In this document: positions 52,510 through 61,162 of the stretch, piece by piece
How the letters are laid out: every line of letters starts with the position of its first letter
Numbering within the stretch: position 1 is the first letter of the stretch
NCBI GenBank assembly: GCA_029432775.1
Contig: JAROAZ010000031.1
Span: forward strand, 1-61,518
Source of the DNA: Pontiellaceae bacterium B12227
GTDB taxonomy: Bacteria > Verrucomicrobiota > Kiritimatiellia > Kiritimatiellales > Pontiellaceae
DNA: 61,518 nt
Direction: 5' to 3'
Program-made: the position numbers and the translations under genes
The notes under the pieces: generated by a model
The model's database searches: none
What the model saw: the letters and a program-made list of their open reading frames with translations, nothing else
Told to the model about the DNA's origin: nothing

Positions 52510-53844
52510 ATGAAAAAGGTAGCAATCATTGGTGCCGGAATTACCGGACTCACCGCCGCATATGAGCTGAAGGAAAAAGGCATCGACTGCACGGTCTTCG
52601 AGGCCTCGGACCGGGTGGGCGGCTGCATTAAGACCCTGCGCACAGACGGATATCTGGTGGAGTGCGGTCCCAACTCGATTCTGGATACGCATCCGGACAT
52701 TGGAAAACTGATTGCCCGCCTGGGGATTGAAGGCAACAAACTGGCCGGCAAGCCGGAGGCCAACAACCGCTTTATTGTGCGCAACGGCAAGCCGATTGCC
52801 CTGCCCACCTCCCCGCCGGCTCTGTTAATGTCGGATGCTTTTTCCGCCAAAGCCAAGTGGCGACTGCTGAAAGAGCCCTTCATTAAATCCAAATCCAATG
52901 AGCAGGAGAGCCTGGCCGATTTTGTGGTGCGCCGGCTCGGGCAGGAATTTCTGGATTACGCCATCAACCCGTTCGTCAGCGGGGTCTATGCCGGCGATCC
53001 GGCTAAACTTTCCACGTGCTATGCCTTTCCGAAACTGTATGCGCTGGAGCAGGAATACGGATCGCTCATCAAGGGCGCCATCCAGGGCGCCAAGGCCCGG
53101 AAAAAACGTGCCGAGACGGCTTCCAAAGATGCACGCATGTTCACGTTCGATGACGGCATGCAGGTGCTGCCCAATCAGCTGGCTGCAAAACTGGGCGATG
53201 CTATACGGCTGAACTGTCCGGTTGACGGCCTCCAATGTCTGGAAGACGGGTGGCAGGTGAATGGCGAGGTCTTTTCGGATGTGGTGCTTGCCATCCCGGC
53301 TTATAAACAGCCGGAGCTGGACACTCCGTTTGATCTGGATCTCTTTTCTGAAATTGAATACCCGGCCGTGACCAGTCTCTCGCTGGGTTTTGGAAAGAAT
53401 GATTTCAGCCATCGACTGAACGGATTCGGGGTATTGATTCCGGAAGTTGAAAAGCGCTTTTCACTCGGCGCCCTTTTTCCCTCGTCGATCTTCCCCGAAC
53501 GCGCGCCCGGCGGCATGGCATTGCTGACAGTATTCGTGGGCGGATCCCGCGCCCCGGAACGCGCATTGATGGATGAAGATGAAATGATTTTGAAAGTTAT
53601 TGAGGATCTGCGCGAACTGCTGGGACTGGATGCGGAACCGGACTTTAAACATGTGAGCGTCTGGCCGAAAGCAATTCCGCAATACACGATTGGATACGAG
53701 CGGTTTTTGAAGCATATGAAAGAGATCGAGACGAACTATAAGGGCATTCACTTTGCGGGCCACTACCGCGATGGAATCTCGGTTTCCAACTCCATCCTCT
53801 CCGGCATCGACGTCGCCGAACGAATCGTCGGAGCCACGGAATAA
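52510..53844 (+). CDS. hemY: Protoporphyrinogen oxidase (HemY/PgoX type)
   Basis: A 444-residue flavoprotein oxidising protoporphyrinogen IX to protoporphyrin IX. The FAD motif is at the N-terminus (VAIIGAGITGLTAAYELKEKG) with FEASDRVGGCIKT following; NPFVSGVYAGDPAKLS and the C-terminal FAGHYRDGISVSNSILSG are typical. The last three residues and the stop codon lie inside the inverted repeat at 53833-53908. It is followed 88 bp later by ferrochelatase. Confidence 0.92.
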   Translation: MKKVAIIGAGITGLTAAYELKEKGIDCTVFEASDRVGGCIKTLRTDGYLVECGPNSILDTHPDIGKLIARLGIEGNKLAGKPEANNRFIVRNGKPIALPTSPPALLMSDAFSAKAKWRLLKEPFIKSKSNEQESLADFVVRRLGQEFLDYAINPFVSGVYAGDPAKLSTCYAFPKLYALEQEYGSLIKGAIQGAKARKKRAETASKDARMFTFDDGMQVLPNQLAAKLGDAIRLNCPVDGLQCLEDGWQVNGEVFSDVVLAIPAYKQPELDTPFDLDLFSEIEYPAVTSLSLGFGKNDFSHRLNGFGVLIPEVEKRFSLGALFPSSIFPERAPGGMALLTVFVGGSRAPERALMDEDEMILKVIEDLRELLGLDAEPDFKHVSVWPKAIPQYTIGYERFLKHMKEIETNYKGIHFAGHYRDGISVSNSILSGIDVAERIVGATE

Positions 53845-53908
53845 CACGGATGAACTCGGATTCCCTGAATTTAAAATTTATCCGTGTTCTTCCGTGTTCT
53901 TCTGTGGC
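53833..53908. repeat. Intergenic inverted repeat, word CCGTGTTCTT
   Basis: Left arm 53833-53860 (GCCACGGAATAACACGG...), right arm 53877-53908; about 23 of 28 positions pair. The left arm contains the stop codon of the oxidase gene. The words are 10-11 bp tandem units. Confidence 0.75.
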
Positions 53909-53932
53909 CAAACCAAGACGGGAACGGGTTAT

Positions 53933-54940
53933 ATGAAACGTGGATTTTTACTGATGAATACCGGTTCGCCGGATGAACCGACCGAAGCGGCCCTGCGGGT
54001 TTACCTCAAAGAGTTTCTGATGGATCCGTATGTGATTGATATGCCCTTTCCCCTGCGCTATGCGCTGGTGCACTGGGCTATTCTACCCAAACGGCCGGCG
54101 GAATCGGCCAAGGCCTATAAGGCCATCTGGTCCGAAAAAGGCTCTCCATTGGTGCACTATTGCCGACAGCTCGTCCAAGGCTTGGAAAAGCGCATCGATG
54201 ACCCCATCGAAATGGTGATGGCCTACGGCAACCCGTCTGTTCCGGACGGGGTGGAAAAGTTACTCAAGCAGGGCGTGGATGAAATCTGCCTACTGCCGCT
54301 GTTCCCGCATTATGCGATGGCCACCACCGGCGGGTGCACCGCACTCGTTAAAAAGAAAATCAAGGGGCGTGCAACACTGCGCGTCGTGCCGCCCTTTTAC
54401 CTGGAGCCGACCCTGATTCAGCCCCTGGCCGCATCGCTGGCCGGCGTGGATGAGCACCTGCTGTTCAGCTACCACGGGCTGCCCGAACGGCATATTAAAA
54501 AAACTGACCCGACCGGCAGCCACTGCCTAAATGCTCCGGACTGCTGCGAAAAAGAGTCTCCGGCGCACGCCACGTGTTATCGGCACCAATGTTTCGAAAC
54601 CACCAAAGCCGTCACCCAGGCCGCAGGTATTCCGGCCGATCGGTATTCGCTCTCGTTCCAGTCCCGACTCGGGCGCGACAAGTGGCTTGAACCTTCAACC
54701 GAAGCCACGCTGCGCAAACTTCCAACCCTTGGAAAAAAGAACCTCGCCGTCATCTGCCCGGCCTTTTTCTGCGACTGTCTGGAAACCCTCGAAGAGATTG
54801 AAATGCGCGGTCGGGAAATCTTTATGGAAGCCGGCGGCGAATCGTTCCGCATGATCCCCTGCCTCAACGACTCCCCCGCCGCGTTCCAATGTCTGGAAAT
54901 GCTGATGACCGGAGCAGACGACTGGCCGCTTGCCCGTTGA
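53933..54940 (+). CDS. hemH: Ferrochelatase
   Basis: Inserts ferrous iron into protoporphyrin IX, the last haem step. 335 residues starting MKRGFLLMNTGSPDEPTE, which aligns with the usual N-terminus; the frame is open further upstream through the repeat. The metal-inserting His is in LFSYHGLPERHIKKTDP (about residue 183), and the conserved Glu region is in CPAFFCDCLETLEEIE (about 275-285). Three palindrome copies fall in this gene, read as QGLEKR, LPTLGKK and FQCLEM. Confidence 0.94.
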   Translation: MKRGFLLMNTGSPDEPTEAALRVYLKEFLMDPYVIDMPFPLRYALVHWAILPKRPAESAKAYKAIWSEKGSPLVHYCRQLVQGLEKRIDDPIEMVMAYGNPSVPDGVEKLLKQGVDEICLLPLFPHYAMATTGGCTALVKKKIKGRATLRVVPPFYLEPTLIQPLAASLAGVDEHLLFSYHGLPERHIKKTDPTGSHCLNAPDCCEKESPAHATCYRHQCFETTKAVTQAAGIPADRYSLSFQSRLGRDKWLEPSTEATLRKLPTLGKKNLAVICPAFFCDCLETLEEIEMRGREIFMEAGGESFRMIPCLNDSPAAFQCLEMLMTGADDWPLAR

Positions 54941-54953
54941 CAATTGCAGCATT

Positions 54954-55673
54954 TTAGTAAGCGAAGACCACACCGACCACTGCCTGTCCAAAACTCAGAT
55001 GCATCTCGAGACTTTCGTAATCCAACGTTGTAGCACCCCATGCATCCCCTTCATATGTCGATGAAACGAAGAACCATTGGTAGCGATATTCTGTGAAGAG
55101 CCCGATATCCCCGGTCACCATAAATTTAAGGCCGACACGCATATCGATTCCGGCGCCGATGACGTCGTCGTCTCCATATGCAACGAAAGCGTCGTCGTAG
55201 AAAATTTTTGCATCAAGATCCCCAAACAAAACAGTGCCTCCGATTTCCGCATACGGGCTGATTCTTCCGCTCGGCACGTTACTGCTTTTCAGCAGCGCCG
55301 TTTCAACATGCAGCAAACCGGAGAACCGCAAGGCGTCCAGATCAACATGGCCTGAGTCTGATTCATAACTTAGATAGCCGACATCTACGGCTGTGCCTAA
55401 AGAATATGCCGGATACTGCCTCCCAATACTGGTAGTCATTCCCATTGTTTTGACTGTTCCCCCAGACAGATTCTCATCCTGCGGTACGCGGGGATTGCCG
55501 CCCGCCTGAGTTGCCGAGAACGTCCCGTTTGCATGCACCGGACTGTTCCCATAGTAGAAGTTAACATACCAGGGGCTGATCAATTTATCTTCCGGCTCCG
55601 TGGTGTCGCCGGTTTGCGCGGCTGCCAGTCCGACCAGACCAATGAGCAGGATACCTATCCGTAGCGCTTTCAT
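54954..55673 (-). CDS. Exported small beta-barrel protein, unknown function
   Basis: A 239-residue protein with signal peptide (MKALRIGILLIGLVGLAAAQ). Alternating strands with aromatic girdles (WYVNFYYGNSP, GLFTEYRYQWFFVSS) and a final FGQAVVGVVFAY suggest an eight- to ten-stranded outer-membrane barrel. It is convergent with ferrochelatase (13 bp between stops) and divergent from the sigma factor gene, with about 150 bp between starts. Confidence 0.7.
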   Translation of the reverse strand: MKALRIGILLIGLVGLAAAQTGDTTEPEDKLISPWYVNFYYGNSPVHANGTFSATQAGGNPRVPQDENLSGGTVKTMGMTTSIGRQYPAYSLGTAVDVGYLSYESDSGHVDLDALRFSGLLHVETALLKSSNVPSGRISPYAEIGGTVLFGDLDAKIFYDDAFVAYGDDDVIGAGIDMRVGLKFMVTGDIGLFTEYRYQWFFVSSTYEGDAWGATTLDYESLEMHLSFGQAVVGVVFAY

Positions 55674-55828
55674 TTGCGATCCATCCTCTTATTCAGTTAT
55701 GCGTAATTTCCCGGCAGAGTGCGCAATCCGGAGAATAAATTATGACAAAATGGATCACAATGAGGCATTGAATAACCTTTCTCAAAAGGACGGTCAGCCG
55801 TACACTTCGCGGTTGAGGAGAGACAGTT

Positions 55829-56428
55829 TTGAAGGATTTACCAAAATCTGTAGCACCCGGGAATGCGGCTAAAGATGTCACCCGCATTCTGGAGGTTGAG
55901 CATCCGGAGGGGCCGGACACGACCACCCTGCTGTTGCCTCTGGTTTATGATGAACTGAGGCATCTGGCAGCCTACCGGCTTTCTCAGGAGCGTCCCGGCC
56001 AGACCCTCCAGGCGACAGCTCTGGTGAACGAGGCCTATTTACGACTGGTCAAAAATCCCAATATGCACTGGGAGAACAAGCGGCATTTTTTCAATGCCGC
56101 CGCCGAAGCGATGCGGCGCATTCTGTTTGATAATGCCCGTAAGAAAAACTGTCAGAAGCGCGGCGGCGACTGGCGGCGAACCGAGATCGAAATGGGTAAC
56201 ATTGAGGGTGCCTGCTTATCGGATGAAGCTCAGCAGGTTCATGAGGTACTGGACCAGTTTGCAGAAATTGATCCCGAAAGCGCTGAGCTTGTGAAGCTGC
56301 GCTTTTTTGCCGGACTCACGCAGCAGCAGGCCGCAGACATTCTGGGCATCTCAAAACGTACGGCTGACAATCGCTGGGCGTTTGCCCGCGCCTGGCTCTA
56401 CCGGGCGATTCAGGAGGATGAGCAATAA
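55829..56428 (+). CDS. ECF sigma factor of the kinase-associated PVC type
   Basis: A 199-residue sigma factor. Region 2 contains LVYDELRHLAAYRL and ALVNEAYLRL; region 4 contains LVKLRFFAGLTQQQAADILGIS then RTADNRWAFARAWLYRAI. It starts with TTG: GAGGAG lies 8 nt upstream and no ATG fits. This family (PF07638-like) in planctomycetes and Verrucomicrobia is commonly paired with a Ser/Thr kinase, as here (61 bp to the next gene), and no anti-sigma factor is seen. Activation by the kinase is inferred. Confidence 0.9.
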   Translation: MKDLPKSVAPGNAAKDVTRILEVEHPEGPDTTTLLLPLVYDELRHLAAYRLSQERPGQTLQATALVNEAYLRLVKNPNMHWENKRHFFNAAAEAMRRILFDNARKKNCQKRGGDWRRTEIEMGNIEGACLSDEAQQVHEVLDQFAEIDPESAELVKLRFFAGLTQQQAADILGISKRTADNRWAFARAWLYRAIQEDEQ

Positions 56429-56489
56429 ATGAGTCGGTACCCTGCGCATTCTGGAGGCCGTTTACGCATGAAAGGTTGAAGGGGTTGGA

Positions 56490-59400
56490 ATGGAACCGAA
56501 AAAACAACCTATCGCACACGTTCGGGAAATCTTTTCCGAAGCACAGCGGCTCCCCGCGGGGCCGGAGCGCGATGCGTTTGTTGCAAAGGCGTGCGGCGGC
56601 AATGAAGAGCTTCTGAAAGAAGTGACCTCCCTGCTGGAGGTCTTTCAAACCACCTGCGGCTTTCTGGAGCACGATGCTTCGGGCGCAGCCTTCTTCGATA
56701 CCCCCGATCTGTCCGAAACAAAGATTAACCACTATCAGCTTCATGAATGCATCGGCGAAGGCGGTTTCGGCGAGGTCTACCGTGCGGAACAGCTCGAACC
56801 GCTGCGGCGTGAAGTGGCGCTGAAGGTGATCAAGCTGGGCATGGACACAAAGAATGTGGTGGCCCGTTTCCGCGCGGAACAGCAGGCGCTGGCCCGCATG
56901 AACCACCCCAACATTGCTCAGGTGTATGATGCCGGTGCCACCGACTCCGGACGGCCCTATTTTGTGATGGAACTGGTGCGCGGTGTTCCAATCCTTGAAT
57001 ACTGCGATCGCCATCGCTTTTCACTCGCGGACCGCATTGCCCTTTTCCAGCAGGTTTGCGAGGGCATCCAGCATGCGCATAAAAAGGGAATTCTCCACCG
57101 CGACCTGAAGCCCTCGAACATTCTCGTATCGGAAGACGAAGGAAAACCCGTCGCAAAAATCATCGACTTCGGCGTGGCGAAATCCCTTGAGGGACGGCTG
57201 AGCGAAAAGATGCTGGCTACGCTGGAGGAAATACTGATCGGTACGCCGATGTATATGAGTCCCGAGCAGCTTGCCGGCAGCACATCAGAACTCGATGCCC
57301 GCACGGATGTCTACTCGTTGGGCATCATTCTTTATGAGCTGGTTTCCGGCGCAACGCCTCTGGCCCATAAAACGGCGTCTTCTCTGACCCTTGCCGAAAT
57401 GCGGGAGGCCCTGCACGACCGGGATCTGCCCCGACCTTCCAAACGCTTCCAAACATTGGGAAAAAAAACGGCGGTGGTGGCGCGACGCCGCGGCATACGA
57501 CCGCCGGCACTGAAACGCCAGTTGCGGGGCGACCTCGACTGGATCGTCATGAAAGCCATCGAGATGGAACCTGATCACCGCTACGAAGACAGCATTACAC
57601 TGGCGGAAGACCTCGCGCGGCTGCAAAATAATCAATCCGTTCTGGCCGGCCCGCCAAGCCTCTCTCGCCGTTTCCGCAAATTTGTCCGGCGTCACAAAAC
57701 CACCTCATTGGTCATCGGCAGCGTTCTGCTTACAGTACTCACAGGGATCAGCATCATGACCTACAGTTTCATCCACCTCTCCAGAGAACCGTTGCCTTAC
57801 ATTGAACAGCGAGGGTGGAAGCTGGAAAAATTCCACGATGCGAATCAAATCGGCGTGCAAGGAATCTGCATCCGGCCCGACGGTTCAATTTTGTACACAT
57901 CAGGCTGGCTGGGAACCGACTGGAACGGCATTTATGTGGCCCATAAAGGTAAAACAAGATCAGATGCGGATACGTTTGCAGAAGGCGATAATTTTGCACA
58001 TCCCTCCGGCATAATTGAACTGTCGGACGGCATTTATGTGGCCATCAATTACCCTTCGAAAAACAGTAAAATTCTGAAACTGTCTCCGGACGGCGGAGAA
58101 CCAACGGTACTCTGCGATTCAAAAATCATTGACCCCTACGGCGTGATTATCGCCCCCGAAAAGTTTGATGGCCCAAACGTCGATCCCGGCGATCTTCTAG
58201 TCTTTGACAACGGATGGGGATACCGGGACCGTTCCGCCATATGGGCGGTCTCAAGAAGCACCGGAACAATCCGCCCTCTGATCACAGGCAATGCCCCGAG
58301 AAGGGGGTTTCTCAACGGAAGCTTTGGGCCGGACGGAATGCTTTATGCCGGACTCAATGACGGCGGTCATAGAAATCATGAAGCGATCATCCTGCGGATT
58401 TCTCCCGAGGGGAATGCCGAGACGGTTCTCGATGATTTCTATTTCTCCGAGGTTATTAATGATCAGCATGAAGTCACGGGCATAGCCGTTCATCCTGTTA
58501 CCGGCGAGATCTTCTTTGCATGCCGCAACACGATCTTTGCCTTTCTACCGGGAAAGACCAAGCCCCGCATTGTCCTTCCAAAGGGCCGAAGTTTAAAATG
58601 GAACGAGGACGGCAGCGTCTTATACCTGACCCACCACAGCGAAATCTGGACCCTCTCCGGCCCGGGCATCGAGTCGCAGCCCTTCAGCTCGGAAAGATTC
58701 CAAAGCAGCGATCCTTTAAACCCGGCAGGAAGCATCCAGGCATTGAATTGGGAGCACGGAGATTCCGGCACGCCAAACGACACGCATTTTGTTGATGTGA
58801 ATAATACGAATCAGGCACCTCCCTATCTGTCGTGGGAAACAGCGGCGAATACCATTGAACAGGCCGTGGAGGCTGCGGCCCCCGGCGACACGATTCTGAT
58901 TAACGACGGAACCTATTCGGTCCGGAAGACACTCGGCATAAACAAAGCTGTTTCTCTGCAGAGCCGTAACGGTCCTGAACATACCATTCTCGATGCCGGC
59001 CAACGCTGCCGTATTTTCCGTATACCCGCCAGTAACGGCCCGTGCAACATCAGAGGCTTCACCCTTACAGGCGGATACAGCCATGGCGGCGCCGGCATAT
59101 GGATCAGTGGCAGCGAGCCCGTCACGGTGGAAGACTGCATTATTACCGGGAACCGATCATTCGGTGGAGGTGCCGGTGGTATTGCCATATTCACCAAGGG
59201 CTCGGAGTCATTCGATGTAACCATCCGCCACTGCATCATCACCAACAATCAGTCGACAACCGATGGCTGCGGCATCCGAGTGTATGCTCCTCAATCCGCA
59301 GCCGGAACCGTGAACATCGTTGACTGCACCGTGTCGGGCAACTCCACCGAATCCGATGGCGGCGGGATTTCATGCCTCGCAGCCGGAGCCCAGATCACCA

Positions 59401-60767
59401 TTTCAAATTGCAGGGTGGAAAATAATACGGCGCAAGGTTTTGGCGGAGGAATTCAGATTTACGGCAAACCCGCCGATAATTCACTCGTCATCATCAAAAG
59501 CTGTACCGTGCTGAATAACCGGGCCGGCAGACGGGGCGGCGGAATTAATGCCACGATGGAAAAGAAATGCCAAAGCACCTTCCTGATCGAAGACTGCGTG
59601 GTCCGCGGAAACACATCGGTCGAAACCGGCGGCGGCATCCGCTGCTTTTCCTACGCTAGCAGCGTGAGGGTTACCCGGTGTCGGGTAAGCCATAACACCA
59701 GCGGACAGGCCGGCGGCGTCATGCTTGGAACAAAAACCGTCATGACCGATTCCTTAATATACGGAAACAAAGCGGTATCCGGCACCGGGGGCGGTATCCG
59801 GCGCGGCCCGCCCGGCGGCGGAACCGTCATCAACTGCACCATCGTCGGAAACAGCTCTTCTGAAAGCGGTGGCGGAACACACATCCCAAAAATCATTAAC
59901 TCGATTATTTACGATAACATGGCCCCGCAACACCCCGACATCATGCCCGATACCGAAGTACAGTTTTCCTGCTCCATGTCCCTTGCCTACGGTGTTGACG
60001 GAAACCTTCAAGCCGACCCCATGTTTACCGACCCGTCCGCCGAAAACTTCCAACTATTGGAAAACTCTCTGTGCATCGATGCCGGAACCCATTGCACATC
60101 GCCCTGCGACCTCGACCGCAAACCCCGCACCGTCGATGGCAACGGCGACGGGAATGCCGGAGTCGATATGGGTGCATTCGAGTTCCAACCATTGGAAAAA
60201 CAACCTTCGGAACAGCTCCCCCGGGGGGATTCAGCAGACATTCGTATTCAGTTTCTTGGCATGACCGTGGTGAATCCTTCGGAGGAGCTGGTCACGAAAT
60301 ACGGTCTTTCCAAAAGCTCTCTGCCCGGCCCGGTCATCACGGAACTGACCGGGGAGGCGAAGGCATACTGGAAACATGCGCCGCACGAAGGCTGTTCCTT
60401 CTGGATCGTTGAAAATCCGGCACATGGTTTTATGCTCAACGAAGAGAAGTCACCACGTCACCATCCATATACCGTCCGGCAATTAGTGGAGGCAATCGTT
60501 GCCTGCTCCGCCACTCCGGAAGAGTATCAAAAGATCAGGGATGAGACGAATGAACGCTGCCGGAAGAAGGCCGAACTCCTGAAAGATGATCCCGACAAGC
60601 GGGACCGGCTCCTGAGAATTTCGAAGTTGGAAATGCCGGAAGAGGACCGGGGAATGTATATCTGCCGTGTGGTGTACAATTACCCGAATCGAAGGGGCAC
60701 CATGACGACGTTTATCCGCATGGCCGAGCAGGATTTCAACCGGCTGCGCAAACTGCTGCAGGAGTGA
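56490..60767 (+). CDS. Transmembrane Ser/Thr kinase fused to beta-propeller and beta-helix domains
   Basis: A 1425-residue protein. Residues 1-75: helical segment of the sigma/kinase class (PAGPERDAFVAKACGG). About 82-370: kinase, with GEGGFGEV, VALKVIKLG, HRDLKPSN (about 204), DFGVAK, GTPMYMSPEQL and RGDLDWIVMKA. About 405-430: one membrane helix. About 440-750: propeller-like repeats (IRPDGSILYTSG, LSPDGGEPTVL, FGPDGMLYAGL). About 757-1235: parallel beta-helix (FVDVNNTNQAPPYLSWETA, VEDCIITGNRS, NIVDCTVSGNST) ending with a choice-of-anchor-Q-like tail (GNLQADPMFTDPSAENFQL). About 1245-1425: an unrecognised C-terminal domain with a PDZ-like opening. The extracytoplasmic part reads as a sensor for a surface polymer. 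Likely partner: the ECF sigma factor just upstream. Confidence 0.88.
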   Translation: MEPKKQPIAHVREIFSEAQRLPAGPERDAFVAKACGGNEELLKEVTSLLEVFQTTCGFLEHDASGAAFFDTPDLSETKINHYQLHECIGEGGFGEVYRAEQLEPLRREVALKVIKLGMDTKNVVARFRAEQQALARMNHPNIAQVYDAGATDSGRPYFVMELVRGVPILEYCDRHRFSLADRIALFQQVCEGIQHAHKKGILHRDLKPSNILVSEDEGKPVAKIIDFGVAKSLEGRLSEKMLATLEEILIGTPMYMSPEQLAGSTSELDARTDVYSLGIILYELVSGATPLAHKTASSLTLAEMREALHDRDLPRPSKRFQTLGKKTAVVARRRGIRPPALKRQLRGDLDWIVMKAIEMEPDHRYEDSITLAEDLARLQNNQSVLAGPPSLSRRFRKFVRRHKTTSLVIGSVLLTVLTGISIMTYSFIHLSREPLPYIEQRGWKLEKFHDANQIGVQGICIRPDGSILYTSGWLGTDWNGIYVAHKGKTRSDADTFAEGDNFAHPSGIIELSDGIYVAINYPSKNSKILKLSPDGGEPTVLCDSKIIDPYGVIIAPEKFDGPNVDPGDLLVFDNGWGYRDRSAIWAVSRSTGTIRPLITGNAPRRGFLNGSFGPDGMLYAGLNDGGHRNHEAIILRISPEGNAETVLDDFYFSEVINDQHEVTGIAVHPVTGEIFFACRNTIFAFLPGKTKPRIVLPKGRSLKWNEDGSVLYLTHHSEIWTLSGPGIESQPFSSERFQSSDPLNPAGSIQALNWEHGDSGTPNDTHFVDVNNTNQAPPYLSWETAANTIEQAVEAAAPGDTILINDGTYSVRKTLGINKAVSLQSRNGPEHTILDAGQRCRIFRIPASNGPCNIRGFTLTGGYSHGGAGIWISGSEPVTVEDCIITGNRSFGGGAGGIAIFTKGSESFDVTIRHCIITNNQSTTDGCGIRVYAPQSAAGTVNIVDCTVSGNSTESDGGGISCLAAGAQITISNCRVENNTAQGFGGGIQIYGKPADNSLVIIKSCTVLNNRAGRRGGGINATMEKKCQSTFLIEDCVVRGNTSVETGGGIRCFSYASSVRVTRCRVSHNTSGQAGGVMLGTKTVMTDSLIYGNKAVSGTGGGIRRGPPGGGTVINCTIVGNSSSESGGGTHIPKIINSIIYDNMAPQHPDIMPDTEVQFSCSMSLAYGVDGNLQADPMFTDPSAENFQLLENSLCIDAGTHCTSPCDLDRKPRTVDGNGDGNAGVDMGAFEFQPLEKQPSEQLPRGDSADIRIQFLGMTVVNPSEELVTKYGLSKSSLPGPVITELTGEAKAYWKHAPHEGCSFWIVENPAHGFMLNEEKSPRHHPYTVRQLVEAIVACSATPEEYQKIRDETNERCRKKAELLKDDPDKRDRLLRISKLEMPEEDRGMYICRVVYNYPNRRGTMTTFIRMAEQDFNRLRKLLQE

Positions 60768-60797
60768 ATTAAGCATTTCATCGATGTGCCCAGGGAT

Positions 60798-60858
60798 TAT
60801 GAGAAAGAGTAGGATTACGACAATGAGCGCCTCCATCTTAATTCTACTCTTTCTCATA
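60798..60858. repeat. Perfect 15-bp inverted repeat, word GAGAAAGAGTAG
   Basis: TATGAGAAAGAGTAG (60798-60812) and its exact reverse complement (60844-60858), separated by 31 bp. It lies 30 bp after the kinase stop codon; it could act as an mRNA 3' hairpin but has no T-run. Confidence 0.8.
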
Positions 60859-60970
60859 CCCTACATCTCATTCCGGCCTGCCATCTCAGGTCAACCCCGC
60901 CCCCACCGGCTTGCGCATTTCCCTCCAAAAATCCGCTCAATTGAATAGAGCGACAGGAAGAAGGTTAATC

Positions 60971-61162
60971 ATGAAAACAATCATAACCATACTCATCCTG
61001 ACCGTGGCCCAGGGATGCGTCACGACAGAGGAGTCGCACAGAGCTACCCATGATCCGGTACATGCGATGACCGTTCAAGAGCAGCTGAAAACAGATGAAG
61101 ACTGGGAACAGTGGCACAAACTGCAAAAACATAACCGGAGTGCAATTTTCATTCTCGAGTAA
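60971..61162 (+). CDS. Small putative lipoprotein
   Basis: 63 residues starting MKTIITILILTVAQGC, a short lipoprotein-type signal with Cys16 as the likely lipidated residue (VAQGC is an imperfect lipobox). An AGGAAGAAGG site lies before the ATG. The mature part is charged and helical (MTVQEQLKTDEDWEQWHKLQ). Function unknown. Confidence 0.55.
   Translation: MKTIITILILTVAQGCVTTEESHRATHDPVHAMTVQEQLKTDEDWEQWHKLQKHNRSAIFILE

Noticed and set aside
53753..53932. Extended N-terminus of ferrochelatase
   Set aside because: The extra 60 codons overlap the oxidase gene and run through an inverted repeat; the family starts at MKRGFLLMNTG (53933).
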